Shown: positions 1 to 10,735 of the stretch, piece after piece
Numbering within the stretch: the stretch's first letter is position 1
How the letters are laid out: the number at the start of each line of letters is the position of its first letter
Source: Phymorhynchus buccinoides
Lineage: Eukaryota > Mollusca > Gastropoda > Neogastropoda > Raphitomidae
DNA length: 64,000 bases
Reading direction: 5' to 3'
NCBI GenBank assembly: GCA_017654935.2
Contig: CM065690.1
Coordinates: 28,843,778-28,907,777, forward strand
Notes under the pieces: generated by a model
Seen by the model: the letters and a program-made list of their open reading frames with translations, nothing else
What the model was told of the DNA's origin: nothing
The model's database searches: none
Position numbers and translations under genes: made by a program

Positions 1-356
1 GTTTAGAGAAGTGGGAGGGATAGAAGGAAAGAGGAAGCTTCATGCTGCGTATCATTTGATGGACCACTCACAATGAAACTTTTTTTTTTACAGAGTACTT
101 TGATTTGTAAGTGTTTAGCAGCTGTCTCATTGAAAGCATTATGTTCACAGTTCCCCCAATTTGATACTAAAGTTTGAAAAAGAAGTAAACTTTTTTTGTT
201 TTATGAAACATGAGAGAACATAATTGTAACTTGCTAAATTACCGTATTTTATGGACTATAAAGTGATGCTTTTTCCCCAGACTGAGACCCACATGTGTCT
301 TTTAAAATAGTAAGAAACTATGCAAACATAATCAGAATTTTGGGCCCCCCATAGGG

Positions 357-395
<39 letters not shown>

Positions 396-1072
396 CGTAC
401 AAATAGTTCCCCCACTTTCTGGAAGTTCTTTGCTTGTAATTTCCTCTAATCTATCTCTCTCTTTGACTGCCTTTTTCCTTGCCCTGTGTCATCTATCTTT
501 CTGACTTTGGGCCCATTCTCCTGCCTTTGTTCCAAAAAAAAAAAATCTTCCATATAGTTTTCTCCTTTGAGCTCCTCCGAAATTGGAATGTGTTGGCTGA
601 ATGCAGCGAGGACACCAGTGAAAACTGGAAAACGGACACATACGTACCCATTGTGGCCTTATGGCCCAGCAACGCAGAAGAAGAAGAATTTTGTGTAAAA
701 TTGGAGGGGGGGGGCTTTATAATCAGGTGCGTTAAATATGGTGCCTTTTTTATTATTTTAATTTTACGGCAAACAAATTCTCAGTGTTACTCATTGAGCG
801 AACTTCCGAACATGTTGACAGTTTTGTCAAAATTCATTTGTAGTGTGCCTGTTGCATTCAGAGTTATGTTCCTTCGCTAGTCCAAAGTGACATATTTTGA
901 GTTTTAACACACATAAAGATCTCAATTTCTAGTTGTTTATTCCTTTACGCCCCCTTCCCTCTCTATCATTTTTATCTCTTTCTCTCTCTCATAGAACTAC
1001 ATGGATAGATTAATGCATGATGCATGCACATTTTTTATACGTTATTGCTGGAACACTGCTGTGGTGGTTCAG
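1..1072. other. Intron of the OCRL-like gene, repeat-filled
   Basis: No coding exon is recognisable here. It holds a truncated foldback element end near 241-345 (starts accgtattttatggactat, related to the complete copies at 3581 and 9107), a 34-base G run at 362-395, and a copy of an interspersed family (here called R1) from about 400 to 695. The R1 copy is recognised by its match to 11605-11925 and, inverted, to 21592-21908. An upstream exon of the gene must lie before the window. Confidence 0.6.
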
Positions 1073-1184
1073 GTGCTGAGTCAGATTCCAGACTTCCACA
1101 AGAACACATTCCACTACATCTGTGAGTTCCTCAAGGAAATGATGAAGTACTCCGACTACAATGGGCTCGACATTAAGTTTGTCG
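1073..1184 (+). CDS. OCRL: OCRL/INPP5B-like inositol 5-phosphatase, penultimate exon (RhoGAP-like domain)
   Basis: This exon encodes VLSQIPDFHKNTFHYICEFL followed by a KEMMKYSDYNGLDIKFV segment, the helical part of the C-terminal RhoGAP-like domain of OCRL/INPP5B. These enzymes remove the 5-phosphate from PI(4,5)P2 on endosomes, Golgi and coated pits; the RhoGAP-like domain binds Rac/Cdc42 and adaptors and is usually catalytically dead as a GAP. The donor is g|gtaagg at 1184/1185, so the exon ends in phase 1. Joined to the acceptor at 2332/2333 it reads KFVAAIFGEVMLR, as the family requires at that point. The 5' boundary is less sure: I chose gttcag|gtgctg because homology begins there, but ctcatag|aactac at 994/995 is also open and has a better pyrimidine tract. 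Catalytic phosphatase exons lie upstream, outside the window. Confidence 0.8.
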
Positions 1185-1211
1185 GTAAGGTTTTCAATTT
1201 GTCTGACTTTG

Positions 1212-1874
<663 letters not shown>

Positions 1875-2115
1875 CAACTTATGACGCGGATTTGACCGCC
1901 AGGGGGCTTATTGTGTGATTTTCTTAGTTGGGCATAGTGAGAGAGAGAGACTCGGTAGGGGCTTATCGCGTGATTTTCTTAGTTGGGCATAGTGAGAGAG
2001 AGAGAGGGAGATGAGTCTCTCCCTCTCTCTCTCTCTACGTCCAACTAAGAAAATCACGCGATAAGCCCCTACCGGTTTGACTGCCCCCTGGCGGTCAAAT
2101 TCGCATCCTAAGTTG
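1875..2115. mobile_element. Foldback element (MITE) with CTCF-like motifs in its arms
   Basis: The ends are inverted copies of about 36 bp: CAACTTA...GCGGATTTGACCGCC at the left and its near complement at the right. Inside, a second pair (ggggcttatcgcgtgatttt at 1960 and its complement at about 2047) flanks GA/CT runs, so most of the element can fold on itself. The left inner arm also has a tandem duplication of about 51 bp (1909-2010). Each terminal arm carries CCGCCAGGGGGC (1896-1907 on plus, 2083-2094 on minus). No transposase is encoded and the superfamily is not assigned. Confidence 0.75.
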
Positions 2116-2140
2116 CTCATTGCCATACCATTGGGTATGT

Positions 2141-2346
2141 ATTGGTCTCCGTTTTTATATGTTCACTTTTGTGAAACGGGTCTATGGCCTAATCATTGTC
2201 AAGGCTCTCGTGCCTCTGTGTCCACAGCTGCGATATTTGGCCTATATATTTGTCTCCGTTTTTATGTTCACTTTTGTGAAATGGGTCTATGGCCTAATCA
2301 TTGTCAAGTGTCTCGTGCCTCTATGTCCTCAGCTGCGATATTTGGC
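2141..2346 (+). repeat. Tandem duplication of an intron end with its 3' splice site
   Basis: Copy 1 (2141-2241) and copy 2 (2248-2346) are about 90 per cent identical. Each includes gttcacttttgtgaaa, ggcctaatcattgtcaag and the acceptor plus first exon bases (cag|ctgcgatatttggc). Copy 2 carries the acceptor that restores the conserved protein. Copy 1 carries an equally good acceptor (tgtccacag at 2219-2227) exactly 105 bp upstream, and the sequence between them has no stop in the exon's frame. Confidence 0.9.
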
Positions 2347-2484
2347 GAGGTGATGCTGCGAGCGCCCCAGTCGGCCAGTCGAGAGCTTGGGTCCCAGCGG
2401 GCACGTCGGCACCGAGCGCAGGAGGAGGAGGCCAAGAAGGCAGCCTTCATGTACCACTTCCTGTCCAACGATGTCCTGTCATGA
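2333..2484 (+). CDS. OCRL: OCRL/INPP5B-like inositol 5-phosphatase, last exon
   Basis: Begins after tgtcctcag and takes one base from the previous exon. It encodes AAIFGEVMLRAPQSASREL, then a charged RARRHRAQEEEAKKAA stretch, and ends FMYHFLSNDVLS-stop (TGA 2482-2484). This is the carboxyl end of the RhoGAP-like domain: the FGxxxLR motif followed by a basic helix that ends in FL and a few residues, as in OCRL and INPP5B. The charged insert is longer than I recall for vertebrates. GC content is well above that of the surrounding intron, as expected for real coding sequence. Use of the upstream acceptor at 2227/2228 would add 35 residues in frame. No polyadenylation site can be fixed; AATAAA occurs for example at 5239. 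Confidence 0.85.
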
Positions 2485-2745
2485 TCGCGTCCCACTCGCT
2501 CCAATGACGGGATCTGACCACGGGGGCCCCTCACACACACACACACGCCTATTGTTGTTACATCCGTTTGCGCGTCCTCCCAGCTTAGGAACAACAGTAA
2601 CGAGGAAGAGTTTGAGAGAACGATGACTCTGTGGGGGAAACTTTAGGGAGGTGGAAAGAACAGTAATTGTGGAGATCGTGATTCGTCCGTTTGCGCTCAA
2701 GATTCTTTGTTGACTTTGTTTTAGAGAGTTGGTAGAAGTGCAAGC

Positions 2746-2778
<33 letters not shown>

Positions 2779-2966
2779 GCATGTGCTTGCATGCATTCAA
2801 TTTCATGCTTGCTTGTGTGTGTGTCATAGCTTGTAGCTGATTTGGTTAGAATATGCTGAAAAGGAAAGGACAGAAAAGCATCTAGAAATTAAAACAAAGA
2901 TGTGGTGAATTAGAAGAAAGACCGATGAATTGTGTGTGTGTGCGCGCGCGCGCGTGTGTGTGTGTC

Positions 2967-2998
<32 letters not shown>

Positions 2999-3580
2999 CG
3001 TGTGTGTGTGTCAGTGTGTGTGTGTGTGTGGAGAAAGCATTTTGCAAAGAACTGAACAACACTTTGCTGAGTCTTAAAGGCTAAGACTTTTGTAAAGTTG
3101 GGGATACACAAAGTACAGGAGATGTTGCTGGCATCTGTCCGTATCCCATGACGATGGTGTATCTCAGCGCATGGAGAACATGATAGCTGAACATTGTGGG
3201 AGATAGTGAACGAGATCTTAAAGAGTGGAGTCAGACTGAAAGATGTCTTTATTCTTCTGAACTTGAATAGAACAAACAAAACCGAAAACCTGTGAGAAAA
3301 TAGATATGCTTCTACTAGTGATTGAGCTGTTTAACAGTGACGTTCAGTATTCACTATGTGTGAATAGTGTGTGGAAAGCGAAGCAGGTCTGGGGCTCCTG
3401 TGCTACTGTACTCTTAATACGTCTCTGCTGTGTCACAATATCAGACAATGAATGGACTCTTTATTGTACAGACGCTGTTGCTTTATACAGCTGCTTGTCG
3501 GTTAGGTATTTCTCTGCTGGATTGAGTTTTGTACCTGGTTTCCTTTTCCCTTTTTTTTTAATGAGGTCAAAAATTTAAGG
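2485..3580. other. Probable 3' UTR and downstream sequence with TG/CG microsatellites
   Basis: Follows the OCRL stop codon directly. It contains (AC)n at 2531-2546, (TG)n at 2743-2773, and two TG tracts with embedded CG alternation (2933-2964 and 2975-3030) that repeat the same TG-CG-TG-TCAG pattern. Long alternating purine-pyrimidine runs of this kind can adopt Z-DNA. No further coding sequence is seen. Confidence 0.5.
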
Positions 3581-3736
3581 TACCGTATTTTACGGATTAC
3601 AAGGCGCACCCCCCAAATTTTACACAAAATGCAGATTTTGTTATTATAATTTCTTACTATATTATCAGTCACATTACAAGGCGCAGGGGTCTAGTCTAGG
3701 AAAAAAGTATCGCCTTATAGTCCGTAAAATACGGTA
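3581..3736. mobile_element. 156-bp MITE with TACCGTATTTTACGGA termini
   Basis: The left end taccgtattttacggattac is mirrored by the right end cttatagtccgtaaaatacggta, and both arms run on into an acaaggcgca / cgcctta block. A longer relative with the same ends lies at 9107-9679 and a truncated one at 241-345. Elements with these ends occur in many animal genomes; I do not assign a superfamily. Confidence 0.85.
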
Positions 3737-4046
3737 AGCGTTATTCCATTTTAAAACCTTGTAGCCGTAGATTTAATAGTAGTTTAGGGCTTTGGAAAAT
3801 CATCCTGCTGGGCAGAACATTAGGGAATTGTCATGTTGGTTTGTGCTTTGCTGTGTGGTTGAATCGTTTGTTGTGTGTAATCACACAGGGATTCCTCTTT
3901 TGCAACTGTGATTTTTGTCTTCTGTTTTTGTTCTCTCCCTTCACACCGCACTTCACACGATGAAAGATTCAGCAGAAGGCTTATCTCTGGTTTGTGTCAA
4001 GTACGTTTGGTGGGTCAGCAATGGCTGGGTGTGAAAATAGAGCGAC

Positions 4047-4363
4047 GGCAGTGCATTCTGCAAACAGTTTGGTTATCTCGGTATGGCAGTGCATTCTGCA
4101 AGCAATCTGGATATCTCGGTATGGCAGTGCATTCTGCAAGCAATCTGGATATCTCGGTATGGCAGTGCATTCTGCAAGCAATCTGGATATCTCGGTATGG
4201 CAGTGCATTCTGCAAGCAATGGATTCTCTATCAGTGCATTCTGTGGAATCTGGTATGGCAGTGCATTCTGCAAGCAATCTGGATATCTGGTCATGCATCT
4301 GCAAACATTTTGGTTATCTCGGTATGGCAGTGCATGCTGCAAGCAATCTGGATATCTCAGTCT
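4047..4363. repeat. Minisatellite, 38-bp unit
   Basis: Eight or so units of a 38-mer that contains gtatggcagtgcattctgca followed by agcaatctggatatctcg. The central units at 4081-4232 are nearly perfect; the outer ones carry deletions and substitutions. Because the unit has no stop codon in most frames and 38 is not a multiple of three, long open frames appear on both strands. These are by-products of the repeat. Confidence 0.92.
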
Positions 4364-4680
4364 GTGATGTTTTGTGTTTCAGTGTTTGTGTTTCTTCATG
4401 CTGTGTGAATTGTGCATGAGTATTGGTCATGATCCTGTATCTTGGTGCAAATGTAACGTGCGAATGAATTGTTTTTGTTTGTGTGTGTGTTTGTTTTATT
4501 GTTGTTTATTTTCAAAGTTTGATTCTCTCAAGCTTTAATGTGTTTTGTTTATTAGCCTCACTGTACACCACAACAATTTATCATGTATTGCTCTTTTTCG
4601 AAAGATTCACTCTAGCACAGCATAACAGTTGGATTGCTTCCAGTTAGGAAGCTTGGCTGTCAATGGTACAGGAATCTATA
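4364..4680. other. No recognised feature
   Basis: T-rich intergenic or 3' UTR sequence. I see no gene, inverted repeat or tandem repeat of note. Confidence 0.4.
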
Positions 4681-5093
4681 TGTGACCCAGCACCATGAAA
4701 GGGACATTAAGTCTAGTTTCTCACAACAGGCTTGCAAAGTCAAACATTTCATTTTTGATCAATTTTGAGTTATGTGTATTTTCATGCTCTCTAACATCTT
4801 ATCTTTCATATTTATAAAGAAAATCTTATGGACTCTAAATACATGTACTCCAAAAAATGCTTTAAAATAAGTAGGTTGATGCATTTTCTTCAGCTAGGCT
4901 AAACTTTAGACTGTGATTTCTCAAAATGGCCGACAGCCACCCTTCCAACTTTAAATGCTCATAACTCTAAAACAGAAAAAGTTACAAGAATGGTTTTTAT
5001 GTCATTTGAAAATTGTCTGAAGTTTCTAACTGTACCATTTTATCAGAATTGTCATTTTCACATTTGATGTTCATTTCGTGGTGCTGGGTCACA
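4681..5093. mobile_element. MITE of the TGTGACCCAGCACCA family, copy 1
   Basis: Left terminus tgtgacccagcaccatgaaa, then gggacattaagt. The right terminus is the complement (atgtt..atttcgtggtgctgggtcaca), giving inverted repeats of about 30 bp. The interior includes a 'gttttctcaaaatggc'-like block shared with copies at 7468-7892 and 56628-57062. The flanks are tata and tata, consistent with a TA-containing target duplication. Non-coding. Confidence 0.88.
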
Positions 5094-5335
5094 TATATTT
5101 CTTAGTAACTTTGTAGATTAGGTGAGAGTATGTGGGGAGCTAAATCTAGAGGCTGTCAAACTATTGAGTTTTTACACTGTTCTTCAGAACAATGGAAAGC
5201 TCCAATCCATTGTCAGCATTTTGAAGCAGCATCCAAGAAATAAAAAACCAACACCACCCAAATAATCCCTCCAAGGTATTACGGGTATAGGGAAAAAATC
5301 ATCTAATCATTTTTTAGAAATGTCTTTCGTTTGTT

Positions 5336-5468
5336 GTACATTGATCATTATCAGAAAGTGTGGCCCGTCAGTCATGGGAGTTAAGGGAGTTGATAGAATG
5401 TACATTGATCATTATCAGAAAGTGTGGCCCATCAATCATAGGAGTTAAGGGAGTTGATAGAATGTACA
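5336..5468. repeat. Two-unit tandem duplication, 63-bp period
   Basis: The block gtacattgatcattatcaga...gggagttgatagaat occurs at 5336 and again at 5399 with only a few substitutions, followed by the start of a third unit. Confidence 0.9.
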
Positions 5469-5819
5469 TAGTCAACGGTGTATCTACAAATTCTCAAATT
5501 ATTCTTGACTATCTTGGGCTCTGTCTTCTCCCCATATCTTATTTCACTTTCTACTCTATCTTTGCTGTTATTTTCTTTCTTTTTCGTACTACCCCCCCTA
5601 AAGGTCAGCAGAATCTTCCAACGTGATGAAGTTGGCTGCCTAAGGAGAAGAAGAAGTAGAAGAGAAAGAAAGAGGGACAGCTGACAGTATTGACATGCAT
5701 GCTTTGAACACTGTGTGTAACATTGTGATGGGTGGTTTTTTTTTAGTGTTAATCCAAAATTGAGAGATAGAAGCCATTGTGGATCTAGTCAGTCACCTTT
5801 GTACAAATAGATACACTTC

Positions 5820-5950
5820 TTCTTCTTTGTAGATTGCACAGTCAGTCTCCTGTCATATGAGCGCAGATGCGTCATGCTGATGTTACGCGGCTAACTAAGA
5901 ACTGGTTAGGCCCAGCATGCCCGCCTTCAACTAAAGGGCCAGCCACATGT
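5820..5950. repeat. Fragment of interspersed family R1 (5' half)
   Basis: Contains gcgcagatgcgtcatgctg...ctaactaagaactggttaggcccagcatg. Closely related text occurs at 51272-51355, 54958-55030 and 56170-56245. The second half of the family, with the C run, is absent here. Confidence 0.75.
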
Positions 5951-5963
5951 CAGCTAAAATCGC

Positions 5964-6054
5964 ACGACTGTACGATACGATTCGATCACGTGATCTCGAA
6001 GCGCGAATCACATTTGTTCTTGGAGACCATGATCGAATCGTATCGTACAGTCGT
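5964..6054. repeat. Perfect 25-bp inverted repeat with 41-nt loop
   Basis: The arm at 5964-5988 (starts acgactgtacgatacgattc) is exactly complementary to 6030-6054. The loop includes a second small palindrome, gatcacgtgatc, next to the left arm. It abuts an R1 fragment and is probably part of a transposable element. Confidence 0.9.
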
Positions 6055-6815
6055 ACTCTTTGGTTTCTGTATTTAGAGAAGTTTCAACTACTGTTCATTC
6101 CTGAGAACCTCTTTAGCTGCTGAGAAATTTTATCCCGTTGATTCCTACGGGCCTCTTTTGCTCGTAATATCATGCAGCAAGATGCAACTGTTATTACTTT
6201 GCTCTTCTATAATTGCAATGACGGTTTTTTCCCTTTCCTTACTGGGGCAAGTATTGTTTATGACAGAGAAACAGGCTGCTGAAAACATGCCGCATATTCA
6301 CAATAACATAACACCCCTTTATACAGTTTTACTCTCTGTGGAAACCCAGGAATAGGGAGATAGAGAGCTCTATAAAGCTAGGAATCTGCAGTTACTCCCA
6401 TTCAACCTCAAAAGTGGTTCTCAGGAACGAAAGAGTTAATAGATGCACTATAGTTGTCTTCCCTTAGTTCTTAATCAGCATTTTTCTTTTTTTCTTTCTT
6501 TCATTCACCATGGTTTTTTCCTGTTTTGTGTGAGTAGAACTGAACACAAATATCTGCTGGTTGTTTGTGAGAGTTAATTTGAATCCAACATTCCCTGGCG
6601 CGAGACCCATAGTCTGTACTACCCTTTTAAAAATGTCTAGATTGTAGTGAGAGGGCTATTGCGCCATGTCCAGGCATAGCTAAACATGCTCACTGACATT
6701 TTGTCTGGCCACGGTGACAATGTCGGACAGACCACAGATCAGTGGCAACGGAGCGAAATATCAGTACTGTGCTTGGCTGCCAGTGGGGATGGATAATCAT
6801 AGCGAAATGTTAGTA

Positions 6816-6990
6816 CAGTTAAACCTCCCTTATAAGACTTCCCATTATAAGACTCCCTCCCATACAAGGCCTACTTCTTTGAGACATTGTCCTTCTTTTT
6901 AATATTATAATTACCTCCCTTATAAAACCCCTCCCTTATAAGACCTCATTTTGGATGATTTTTGAAGGTCTTATAAGGGAGGTTCCACTG
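6816..6990. mobile_element. pogo/Tigger-like MITE, 175 bp
   Basis: CAGTTAAACCTCCCTTATAA at the left end and ttataagggaggttccactg at the right, flanked by TA on both sides. CAGT ends with a TA target duplication are typical of Tc1/mariner-pogo elements. Relatives occur at 12181-12345 and 41001-41162. Non-coding; short open frames in it are not genes. Confidence 0.85.
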
Positions 6991-6992
6991 TA

Positions 6993-7170
6993 CAGTCAAA
7001 CCTCTATTATAAGACCCTCCGTTAAAAGACCTCCTCTCATTTAAGACCGATTGTTTGGGAACGGATGTTGAACTCTTCCTTTAAAAATGACCTCCGTTAT
7101 AAGACCCCCTCCAATTTAAGACCGAGTTTTCCTGACTTTTTGGGGAAGTCTTAAAATAGAGGTTTGACTG
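6993..7170. mobile_element. pogo/Tigger-like MITE, second subfamily, 178 bp
   Basis: CAGTCAAACCTCTATTATAA at the left end and ttaaaatagaggtttgactg at the right, flanked by TA. It directly abuts the preceding element and shares one TA with it. The interior gacc..ccgttataagaccccctcc resembles the first element, so both derive from related autonomous transposons. Confidence 0.85.
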
Positions 7171-7467
7171 TATCACAGGCATGTATATAATTTCTATAAT
7201 GGCGATGAATATTCAGGTTGTATCTATCACTCCTTACCTTTCAGGTGTAGTACCACTGATTACATTTCACTTCTCATTCCATTAAATGTGTGCTTTGATT
7301 TCTTTTTTTTGTTTTGAATAAGCATTTAGTGAGGATTTATACAAAAGTTCTGCCAGAATAATAGCTTAGCATTCAGATATTTTGGTAAAAACTATTCAAT
7401 ACAAAAAGTAGTTCTGGAGCAGTCCATTTTTTATTTATATATTTTTTAGAAAGCATGTTTCTGTAAA

Positions 7468-7892
7468 TGTGACCTAGCACCACGAAAGGGACTTTAAGTC
7501 GATGGGCTAGTTTCTCACAACAGGCTTGCAAAGTCAAAAATCTCATTTAAAAAAAATCAATTTTGAGTAATGGGTATTTTCGTGCTCTCTAACGTCTCAT
7601 CTTTAAAGGATAATCTTTATTATGCCTATGGTCTCTAAATACCCCAGAAAGTGCTTTGAAAAGAGTAGGTTGATGCATTTTCTTGAGCTAGGCTAAACTT
7701 TAGATTGTGATTTCTCAAAATGGCTGACAGTCACCCTACCAACTTTGAATGCTCCTAACTCTAAAACGAAAAAAAGTTACAAGAATGGTTCTTATGTCAT
7801 TTGAAAGAGAATTGTCTAATGTTTTTATCTGGACCATTGTCTCGGAAAGGTCATTTTGACACTTAATGTCCCTTTCAAGGCGCTGGGTCACA
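7468..7892. mobile_element. MITE of the TGTGACCCAGCACCA family, copy 2
   Basis: Starts tgtgacctagcaccacgaaa and ends ctttcaaggcgctgggtcaca. It shares the interior order of the copy at 4681 (tttctcacaacaggcttgca, gtgatttctcaaaatggc, gctcctaactctaaaac). Confidence 0.88.
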
Positions 7893-9106
7893 AATACACG
7901 TTCTAGTGCAGTTTAGGACTTTTTGAAATGTGCCAGGTAGAGCAGGCATATGAAAAGAAAGAAATTAGACTGTAAGGTAGATATTTTAGAGTTACATCTG
8001 TATTGTTAAAAATTCAGGACTTTTCTGGTGTTGCACTGCCTCCGGGCATTGCCTCCAGGATCGTTCTCACCATCTTTATATCTACTAATGTCCCATATGT
8101 GTCTGTTCAAGACCGGAGCGTTAAGCAGAATGTCATTCATGTAAGGCTGATATTTAAAAAATTAAAAGCTATTCAAACTTTTCAGATGGATTTAAGCATT
8201 CAAGTTCAAGTATACTTTACTTGAACATTTATACTTCACATTGTTAGTGTGACAGTTTGCATGTGTATTATTGATCTTCAGAACATGCTTAAAGTAAAGG
8301 CACTGGAAAAATGCACATCAGTCTACCCCTAATGATTTATGTAGAAAACCGGTAAGCTTGCTGTCTAATAACATGACCCAGTGATGCTGCACTGCTTAGG
8401 CCTTCCAGCCTCTCGCATATGTGACTGTTCAGGGAAACACAGTGTCCTCTTGGAGAGAAAAAAAGCTGCAGATAAAAATGAACTTTGTGTAGATGTGCTG
8501 GCTTCAGTAAATGCAGATAACCATTGTACACTTTTCCTCTTGATTTTGTTTCCATGCAGAAATGTTAAAACAATGCGCAAAACTCAAACCAACGATATTC
8601 TCTTTCATTTAAACTGATTGTAATCCAAAGAAAAAGAAAAAACAACAACTTGCTGCTGCTTTGAACTAGGATTATCTGTTTCTATAATTATATACAATTG
8701 TAAGAGAATAGCAACTTACGGGCAGCGTTTAGTGTTTTTCCGTGGCCTTTTTGTTTGAGCATGTAGACTTATGTTTGAAAAAATGCAGTTGACTTTCTTG
8801 TCCAGGCTCTTTCTACTGTCTGTGTCAGTTATTTGTAGAATTGCTGATTGTACAGTCCATGTCCTTGGAATGAAAGCCACCAGGTTTCATTTGAGCTGGG
8901 TGAACTGCTCGATTATCTGAAAGAAACTTAGCTCTGTTCTTTCTTATGAGGTTTTGGTGTGTCTGTATCTTTGTGTGCGTTTAAAGCTGTGATTCTTTTT
9001 GTGTTCAGTGCTTTCACATGCCTTAGTTTGTGAAGTTGTCTGTTTTCTCTGAATCTGCTGGGGTGTTTGTTTGAAATTGAAAACAGAGAATAATGAGCAT
9101 TATGAG
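7893..9106. other. No recognised gene or repeat
   Basis: About 1.2 kb of ordinary AT-rich intergenic DNA. The open frames near 8003-8224 and 8381-8617 are short, lack recognisable domains and sit in sequence without coding-type composition, so I do not call them. Confidence 0.45.
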
Positions 9107-9679
9107 TACCGTATTTTTCGGACCGTTAGGCGCTTGTGTGTACAAGGCGAATAGGGCAATTTTCAAGAAAAATCTGAAAAAATTAAAGGAAAAGTTTATA
9201 AGGCAATACACACCTTGCAAAAGAAAGTCAAACTTCGAAGCCTGTACATGTCTGGTAAACGCTTGCCGACCGCCATTATTGCTGTCATAAACTAGAGTTG
9301 GCTCCCCTTTCAAATCATCGAACTTCCGTTTGTGCAATTTCCTGTTGTTGTGTTTGGACTTTTGTTGGCAGAAACTGATAGAATTATGCCATTTTAAACT
9401 CTACATTGATGCTTTTTACATCCAATGAAGGGTTATGGTGTCTGTTGGACGGTATCTCGGACGATAATAGGGATTTTGAAGCATTTTAACGTGAGTATCC
9501 ATCGTATCGGCGACTCGTTACCACTCTCGATGTCTAGACTCACAGTAGACTGTACTGATCACGGCAATCGTTGCCTCTCTTCTCACGATTTTGTTCACTA
9601 ATAGGGTGCCCTCATTTATTAGGCGCATAGGTTGAAATTAGAGAAAAAAATATCGCCTTATAATCCGAAAATTACGGTA
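9107..9679. mobile_element. 573-bp element with TACCGTATTTTTCGGA termini
   Basis: The left end taccgtatttttcggaccgt is inverted at the right end (ataatccgaaaattacggta), and both ends continue into a cgcctta / aaggcg block like the 156-bp relative at 3581. The interior encodes nothing recognisable. It is a longer, probably internally deleted member of the same family. Confidence 0.82.
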
Positions 9680-10060
9680 CACTTAAAAACGTAACATTTT
9701 TATTCAACATTGTTTATTGTATGTTAGGAGGGCTGACACTATTTGATCTTTTTTTTTTTATTCATGTGGAATATCAATCGCTAGCTTTGAAGACAATGAT
9801 TGTGAACTGACGAAAACGGTCAATACTTGATACAGTACTTAAAAACTAGACTATTTTGACAGCTTCAGCTTCAAATGAGGGTTGGCAGGGCCAAGTGTAG
9901 TAAAACAATGTTGACACCGTGTCAGTGCAAGGCTGGAGAACTGGGTCATTTTCTTCAGAGACAAGCTGGTACTGTGGAGACAGTTTGGGAATAACCACTG
10001 TGAATCTGTTTTGCTGCAATTAAGGGTTACATTGTTATATTTAATCTCTTGCAGCCTTAA

Positions 10061-10435
10061 CTCATTCGCATTGCAACGATTTTGAATTATTAAAAAACAC
10101 TCACAAATCACTCCAGCCATGCACACAAACAAAACAGACATAAACAAAAGGAGAAATGAAAGAAGATTACGGGTTTTTACTTCTGGTTTAGACATAGGGA
10201 AGTGCTAGATCGGACTTTTTAGATGTTATATAGAAAAACTCTACACCCAATTGGTTCCCCCACAACGAACCTCTACAAAAGCAAAGTCAGGGGCAAAATT
10301 GTGGTCTAAGGGAGTGAAGTGAGTTTAGAAGTGACCAAGGTATGGTGTGCACACAGATTTACTTCACTTGAAGCAAATGCATCAAGTTGACAGTTACATA
10401 TTAATTCCGGACATATTGGGAACGACTTGAATGAG
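10061..10435. mobile_element. TTAA-flanked element, 375 bp
   Basis: Bounded by TTAA at 10057-10060 and 10436-10439, with short inverted ends CTCATTC / GAATGAG. TTAA duplication is the signature of piggyBac-type transposition. The right third (gtgtgcacacagatttact, ccggacatat, aacgacttgaatgag) recurs inverted at about 60536-60715, which supports a mobile family. No coding capacity. Confidence 0.65.
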
Positions 10436-10570
10436 TTAATGTCATGGTAAACAGACCTACAAGCTCACTCGGTAAGAGTTAACTCGGCTAATCTACAGTA
10501 CTGCTACAAACCATGAATTGTCTGCAATTCATTTCCAGTTATGTTTTGTTTACAGATTTATCCCTTGACA

Positions 10571-10735
10571 TTCCCCCGAAGACGTAGTGTGGCTGCCTAC
10601 ATGGCGGGGTAATCAAAAACAGTCGCACACATAATGTTCATATATATATGTAGCTGATGCACTTGTACCATAGTGTTCAAGTATTTCCGCTGTTGGGATG
10701 ATCCCTGGAGGTTTTTTAGCCAGGGTAAAACAAAC
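10571..10735 (+). repeat. Interspersed SINE-like family (RC), copy 1
   Basis: Shares cgaagacgtagtgtggctgc, ggtaatcaaaaac, tagctgatgcacttg and gggatgatccctgga with 40216-40375 and, in reverse, with 51472-51628 and 62423-62513. All copies have the same block order and similar length, so this is one short interspersed family. Confidence 0.75.

Noticed and set aside
479..880. 133-codon frame in the first kilobase
   Set aside because: Lies in an R1 repeat copy; the equivalent frames in other copies are broken.
4047..4363. Long frames on both strands (for example ILQAIWISRYGSAFCKQ repeats) as a possible repeat protein
   Set aside because: The 38-bp unit is not a multiple of three, so the frames rotate through all phases; open by chance, with no start context or flanking coding sequence.
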